6,379 bases of DNA, taken from assembly GCA_946480995.1 (NCBI GenBank), contig CAMLMF010000157.1:1-6379 (forward strand), read 5' to 3'. The notes under the pieces were generated by a model. It saw only the letters and a program-made list of their open reading frames with translations. It searched no databases and had not been told where the DNA came from. The position numbers and the translations under genes were made by a program. This stretch comes from an uncultured Bdellovibrio sp. GTDB taxonomy: Bacteria; Bdellovibrionota; Bdellovibrionia; Bdellovibrionales; Bdellovibrionaceae. Shown here piece after piece: positions 6,191 to 6,379 of the stretch (positions are counted from its first letter, which is position 1; every line of letters begins with the position of its first letter).

Positions 6191-6298
6191 ATGTCTGAAA
6201 CGCTTTCAAGAGCAATCTCGAAAGAAGACGCCAGAAACGCCATATCTGGTGCGCATTTCGGGCTATTCTTTCGTGACACCATTAAAGACTTGGACTAA
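6191..6298 (+). CDS. Possible 35-residue leader ORF before the TetR gene
   Basis: An ATG at 6191 opens a 35-codon frame ending in TAA at 6296-6298, 12 bases before the TetR start. The predicted peptide is MSETLSRAISKEDARNAISG followed by AHFGLFFRDTIKDLD. It is charged and soluble-looking, with no membrane segment, and I recognise no family. There is no clear Shine-Dalgarno sequence upstream, and a frame of this length arises easily by chance. The same bases hold an imperfect palindrome that could be an operator. Listed for completeness as a doubtful gene. Confidence 0.2.
   Translation: MSETLSRAISKEDARNAISGAHFGLFFRDTIKDLD
6203..6224. promoter_or_regulatory. Imperfect 22-bp palindrome, candidate TetR operator
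   Basis: CTTTCAAGA (6203-6211) and TCTCGAAAG (6216-6224) are inverted copies matching at 8 of 9 positions around GCAA. The site lies in the 137-base region between the divergent transpeptidase and TetR genes. TetR-family repressors commonly bind palindromes of this size next to their own gene, which is the basis for the suggestion. A smaller palindrome, ATGGT-AGC-ACCAT, lies at 6180-6192. I could not identify convincing -35/-10 boxes for either gene in this region. Confidence 0.35.
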
Positions 6299-6310
6299 AG
6301 ACTAACTCTC

Positions 6311-6379
6311 ATGAAGACCAAAGAACGTATCCTCCTTACTTCCATCGATCTTTTCAACCGCAGCGGCGTCGTGGCGATC
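6311..6379 (+). CDS. TetR/AcrR-family regulator, N-terminal 23 codons only
   Basis: The ATG at 6311 opens a frame to the window end. It encodes MKTKERILLTSIDLFNRSGV then VAI. The pattern K-x-R-I-L-x-x-(A/S)-x-x-L-F-x-x-x-G is the first helix of the TetR DNA-binding domain, normally followed by a Thr-rich turn and the recognition helix, which lie outside the window. Such proteins are usually dimeric repressors released by a small ligand. There is no strong ribosome binding site (the upstream bases read AAAGACTAACTCTC). Divergence from the transpeptidase gene makes shared control possible but unproven. Neither ligand nor target can be told from this fragment. Confidence 0.8.
   Translation, partial: MKTKERILLTSIDLFNRSGVVAI

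Noticed and set aside
6174..6215. N-terminal extension of the transpeptidase from a TTG codon
   Set aside because: A rare start codon with no ribosome binding site. The added residues precede a normal basic-hydrophobic anchor and overlap a candidate operator. It cannot be fully excluded.

Overview
This 6.4 kb window is ordinary, densely packed bacterial chromosome. It holds eight protein-coding genes, two of them cut by the window edges. No rRNA, tRNA, CRISPR array, insertion sequence or phage gene is visible, and no stretch longer than about 140 bases lacks a gene. Moderate GC content, many GTG starts and the mix of products (a 7TM-type sensor kinase, a short penicillin-binding transpeptidase, an FxsA-like protein with a Gly-rich tail) suggest a Gram-negative proteobacterium-like organism. 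Bdellovibrio or a relative is my best guess. It rests on the general look of the proteins, not on a diagnostic marker.

Layout. Positions 1-1027 (minus strand): a typical 2-Cys peroxiredoxin, followed after 2 bases by the N-terminal 165 codons of an uncharacterised protein with an ATP-grasp-like YDFH...LIEINTNA signature that runs off the left edge. Positions 1106-2464 (plus strand): exodeoxyribonuclease III (xth) and an FxsA-family membrane protein, 24 bases apart and probably one transcript. It diverges from the peroxiredoxin across a 78-base gap. Positions 2473-4777 (minus strand): a two-component system in the order response regulator then kinase. The NarL/LuxR-type regulator is followed after a single base by a membrane histidine kinase with a 7TM-like sensor, a PAS-like domain and a catalytic core. 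Positions 4890-6173 (minus strand): a membrane-anchored penicillin-binding transpeptidase. Positions 6311-6379 (plus strand): the first 23 codons of a TetR-family regulator, divergent from the transpeptidase.

How the genes may work together. The left half is a stress and repair group: peroxide detoxification next to abasic-site repair. The right half is envelope-related: a peptidoglycan transpeptidase upstream of an envelope-sensing two-component system. The most informative non-coding features lie in front of the response regulator. They are an 8-base perfect inverted repeat (TGACTTAA / TTAAGTCA) with centres 32 bp apart that brackets the likely promoter, and a strong 9-bp hairpin just beyond it. 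A second imperfect palindrome lies in the transpeptidase/TetR divergent region and is a candidate TetR operator. Three starts were set downstream of the longest open frame: 1027 for the peroxiredoxin, 4152 for the kinase and 6173 for the transpeptidase.

I see no convincing wholly new system. The points most worth a second look are the atypical kinase phosphotransfer motif paired with a LuxR-type regulator, the inverted repeat at the regulator promoter, and the peroxiredoxin/ATP-grasp-like gene pair.
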